The position numbers and the translations under genes are program-made. From NCBI GenBank assembly GCA_022821235.1, contig JAJEEA010000326.1, positions 1 to 34,699 of the forward strand: a stretch of DNA of 34,699 nt, in the 5' to 3' direction. Shown piece after piece: positions 32,024 to 34,699 of this stretch. Numbering within the stretch: the stretch's first letter is position 1; the number at the start of each line of letters is the position of its first letter. The DNA is from Vicinamibacteria bacterium. GTDB taxonomy: Bacteria > Acidobacteriota > Vicinamibacteria > Vicinamibacterales > UBA8438. Under the pieces are notes generated by a model. That model was not told where the DNA came from. It searched no databases and saw only the letters and a program-made list of their open reading frames with translations.

Positions 32024-34578
32024 TCAGGAATCGCGGGGTTCGCGAGCGCGCCGCCACCAGCGGCCGCGGCGCGGCGACGCGTCGGGGAACGCCGTCTTCG
32101 CGGGCACGTGAATCTCGACCTCGGTGCCGGCGCCCACGCGGCTCCAGAGCCGCAGGACCGCGCCCATCTGCTCGGCCCTCTCCCGCATGCCGGGCAGCCC
32201 GAAATGGCCCGGGCGCCCTGCGTCGACGATGTTCGGCGCCATGCCGCGGCCGTCGTCGCGCACACGGACGGTCAACTCGTCGCGCGAGTACTCGACGTCG
32301 ACTTCCACGTGCTTCGCCCGCGCGTGCCGGAACGTGTTGGCGAGGGCCTCGCGGCTGATCTGGTAGACTGCGTCGCGGACGAGCGGATCGAGCGGCCGCG
32401 GGTGGCCCTTGACGGCCAGCCGGACATCGATCTGCCGGTCGCCGTTGAAGTGCTCGGCGTCGCGGGCGAGGGCGCTCTCGAGGTTGTCGTCGTCGTCCGG
32501 GACGCGGAGCCCGCTGACGCTCTCGCGGCCCTCCTCGATGATCCGGCTCATGCGCTGCAGCACGCGGGTGAGCTTCGATCGAGCCCCCTGGTCGACGATC
32601 TCGTCGGCCACCGCATGGAGCTGCATGGAGCTGCTCACGAACCCCTGGAACAGCGTGTCGTGCAGGGCCTGGGCGACGCGCGCACGCTCGTCCAGCCGCT
32701 CCTGGAGCCGGGCGTGCAGTTGGGCGGTCACACGGCGCAGGCGCAGGCGATACAGCAGCGTCAGGCCCAGGAGCACGCTCGCGACGACGGCCAGCCTGAA
32801 CGCGTTGGTCTGGTAGTAGGCCGGCGCGATCGAGAACGCCCAGGCCGCTCCGTCCTCGTTCCAGAGCCCCCGATCGTTGGCGGCGATCACCCGGAACCGA
32901 TACGACCCGGGAGGGAGATCGGTGTAGAACGCCTGGCGCCGGTTTCCGGCCTCGACCCAGTCGTCGTCCCTCCCCTCCAGCCGGTAGCGGAACGCCACCT
33001 TCTCGGGCGCGCCGAGGCTCAGCGCCGTGTACTCGATGCTCACGTCGCGCACGCGGGCAGGCAGGCGCGCGACTGCCGGCGGAGCATGGGGCACGCCGTC
33101 GGCGACGATCTGCTTGATGTGCACCGGCGGCGGAACCGGGTTCGACGGCAGCGTCCGTGGATCGACGATTCCCACGCCGTCGAAGCCGGCGAACCACAGG
33201 CGTCCGTCGGCGGCCCTGGTCACCTTCGGACCGTAGGATCCGAGATCGGCGTAGCCCACGGCGCCGTCGCTCGCGTCGTAGGCGAGGAGGTCGACGCTGG
33301 ACGCCGTGTCCGAGATCCACCCATCCAGATCGTCTCGTTCGACGCGGACCAGCCCGCAGTCCGTCTGCAGCCACAGGGCGCCCGCGTCGTCTTCGATGGA
33401 CCACTTCACGGCGTCGCACGGCAGCCCGTTGCGCACGTCCAGCGTGTCGACGCGCCCTCCCGCGATTCGACTCAGCCCGCCCTCGGTCGCCACCCACAGC
33501 GCGCCGTGCCGGTCGTCGTGGATGCTGTTGACGTCGCCGGCGCCCAGCCCGTCGGTGCTCGTATACCTGCGCTGCACCCGCCCGTTCTCGAGACGGGACA
33601 CTCCGCCGCCGACGAAGCCGAGCACAGCCCGCCGGACGGATCCGCGAAGAGCGCCCGCGCGTAATTCCCGCCGAACGTCGACCAGGGCACGACCTCGGCG
33701 TCGTCGCCGCGCAGGCCGAAGAGCCCGCTCGTCGAGTCGCTGATCCACAGGGTGCCGCCGGTATCCTCCGCCAACGCCTGGACCTGACCCGCGGGCAGGC
33801 CTACGCGCACAGGCCGGCTCGCCCCGGGCTCGAACGAGAACAGCCCCAGCAACGAGGACGCCCACATCCGGCCGTGACTGTCCTCGAAAAGCGAGCCGAC
33901 GCCCCCGTTGTCGCCAGGGCCCGGAAGCGAGTAGCCCTGCAGGACTCCTTCGCTCCACCGCTCCAGGCCGCCGAGAGTGCTGATCCACACGTCACCGTCG
34001 GAAGTCGCCAGCACCGAAAGGACTACGTCGTTGTCCAGCCCCTGACTGGTCGAGAGTCTACCCACGGCAACGTCGCGAAAACGATCCAGACCACCCGCTG
34101 TCCCCGCCCAGACGTTTCCTTCGCGATCTTCGAAGATGTCGAGTATGAAGTCGCCCGACAGCCCGTCGTTGCGCGAGAATCGATCCGTCCGACCATCGTG
34201 GACGTGGAGGATTCCGTTGTCCTGCGTCCCGATCCAGAGTCCGCCGCGGCGGTCACGCAAGAGCGAGGTCGGCGTCACCTGCTCGAGATCGGTGTCGACC
34301 GGAAACGGTTCGAGTGTTCCATCAACGAGACGCCTGAGCTGCCGCGTCGTGGCCACCACGATCGCCCCGCCACCGTCGTCGACGAACGCGTTGAGGTCGC
34401 TGAAGGGGTCCGTCACCGCGTACTGCGTCGGTGCCGCCTCCCCCCAGCGCCAAAGGCCGCTGTCCGCGCCGACCCAAAGTTCGCCGGCAGCGTCTTCGTG
34501 CAGAGCGAGGACGAAACGCCCCAGCCTGCCGCCATCGCCTTCGCAGTCGACGTTCTCACCCTCAGAGATCCCCTCATT
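32024..34578 (-). pseudogene. Reg_prop/Y_Y_Y sensor histidine kinase, frameshifted and 5' truncated
   Basis: The N-terminal part (34578 to about 33621) is a beta propeller of Reg_prop repeats: AGELWVGADSGLWRWGE, GGLWIGTQDNGILHVHDG, GNVWAGTAGGLDRFRD, GDVWISTLGGLERWSEG. At about 33621-33626 one base is missing: the sense passes from DPSGGL into the next frame at LGFVGGGVSRLENGR, where W should stand between L and L. The C-terminal frame (to 32024) completes the propeller, then Y_Y_Y domain (YTALSLGAPEKVAFRYRLEG), one membrane helix (FRLAVVASVLLGLTLLYRL), HisKA_3 (VAQALHDTLFQGF) and HATPase (EALANTFRHARAKH, DDGRGM). Upstream a TAA at 34579-34581 stops the frame with no start codon before the GTG at 34416, so signal peptide and first blades are absent. 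The usual LuxR-type partner gene is not adjacent. A base-calling error could explain the frameshift but not the missing start. Confidence 0.8.
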
Positions 34579-34641
34579 TTATCATTTGAATCGATGGAAG
34601 CAAGTCCCGCGCGGAGAGGTACTTCCGGGGATCTAAACGGT

Positions 34642-34669
34642 TTGCAAATGTGCGCAAGTGGATTAGAAT
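34642..34669 (+). promoter_or_regulatory. Promoter of the gene leaving the right edge, leaderless
   Basis: TTGCAA (34642-34647) and TAGAAT (34664-34669; 5 of 6 to consensus) are 16 bp apart, in a markedly AT-richer stretch than the rest of the window. The ATG at 34677 follows 7 nt later, so transcription should start at or next to the start codon. Confidence 0.55.
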
Positions 34670-34676
34670 ACACTCC

Positions 34677-34699
34677 ATGGTGCGAGACAAGAGTCGACA
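34677..34699 (+). CDS. Start of a protein-coding gene cut by the window edge
   Basis: Seven codons (MVRDKSR) are visible after the promoter at 34642-34669. The promoter's position makes this ATG a likely leaderless start. Nothing can be said about the product. Confidence 0.4.

Noticed and set aside
31971-33497. Minus-strand open frame of 508 residues inside the sensor kinase
   Set aside because: It is an alternative frame of the kinase pseudogene; the Y_Y_Y, HisKA_3 and ATPase motifs are in the 32024 frame.

Overview
The window is very GC-rich and carries gene families that together point to an acidobacterium, most likely of the Vicinamibacteria type: an ADOP/MacB-like ABC permease, a TonB receptor with an N-terminal carboxypeptidase-regulatory-like domain, a Reg_prop/Y_Y_Y sensor kinase, DUF6152 and NIPSNAP exported proteins, an Uma2 endonuclease and PIN-domain toxins. 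That placement is inference from gene content; no rRNA or tRNA gene was recognised.

Layout. 1-1700: a 66-bp tandem repeat, then trehalose-phosphatase (otsB) and a DUF6152 exported protein on the minus strand. 1700-1940: an 84-bp tandem repeat. 2035-4196: an OmpR-type response regulator and its histidine kinase, overlapping by 4 nt. 4446-8056 (plus): the menaquinone (futalosine pathway) radical-SAM enzyme MqnE, a Mn/Fe superoxide dismutase, and a membrane protein plus zinc-ribbon pair. 8110-12377: small exported proteins, one pseudogene, a two-gene membrane/exported pair and a sialidase-like BNR protein. 12605-14778: two outer-membrane-type proteins separated by repeat-rich DNA. 14841-15564: a Phd/PIN toxin-antitoxin pair. 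15804-18857: an ADOP permease behind a HEAT-repeat protein.

19145-22257 is a complete mobile element of the 'recombinase in trio' (RIT) type. Three tyrosine recombinase genes overlap by ATGA. The ends are 32-bp inverted repeats, and each end carries three perfect copies of a 12-bp motif. A long mRNA hairpin covers the ribosome binding site of the first recombinase. Beyond it lie a ribbon-helix-helix regulator, an NHL-repeat protein broken by one in-frame TAG, and a two-gene operon of a PHP-domain SMC-like ATPase and an AlbA_2/Schlafen-like protein, which is a good candidate defence module. The right part holds a TonB receptor, an Uma2 protein, a VapBC pair, and a frameshifted, 5'-truncated hybrid sensor kinase.

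Three themes recur. First, there is gene decay: at least three genes are broken by point changes. Second, several unrelated families of tandem repeats occur, one expanded in frame just after a signal peptide. Third, several promoters sit so close to the start codon that the mRNAs should be leaderless (mqnE, the Phd-like antitoxin, VapB, and the gene leaving the right edge).
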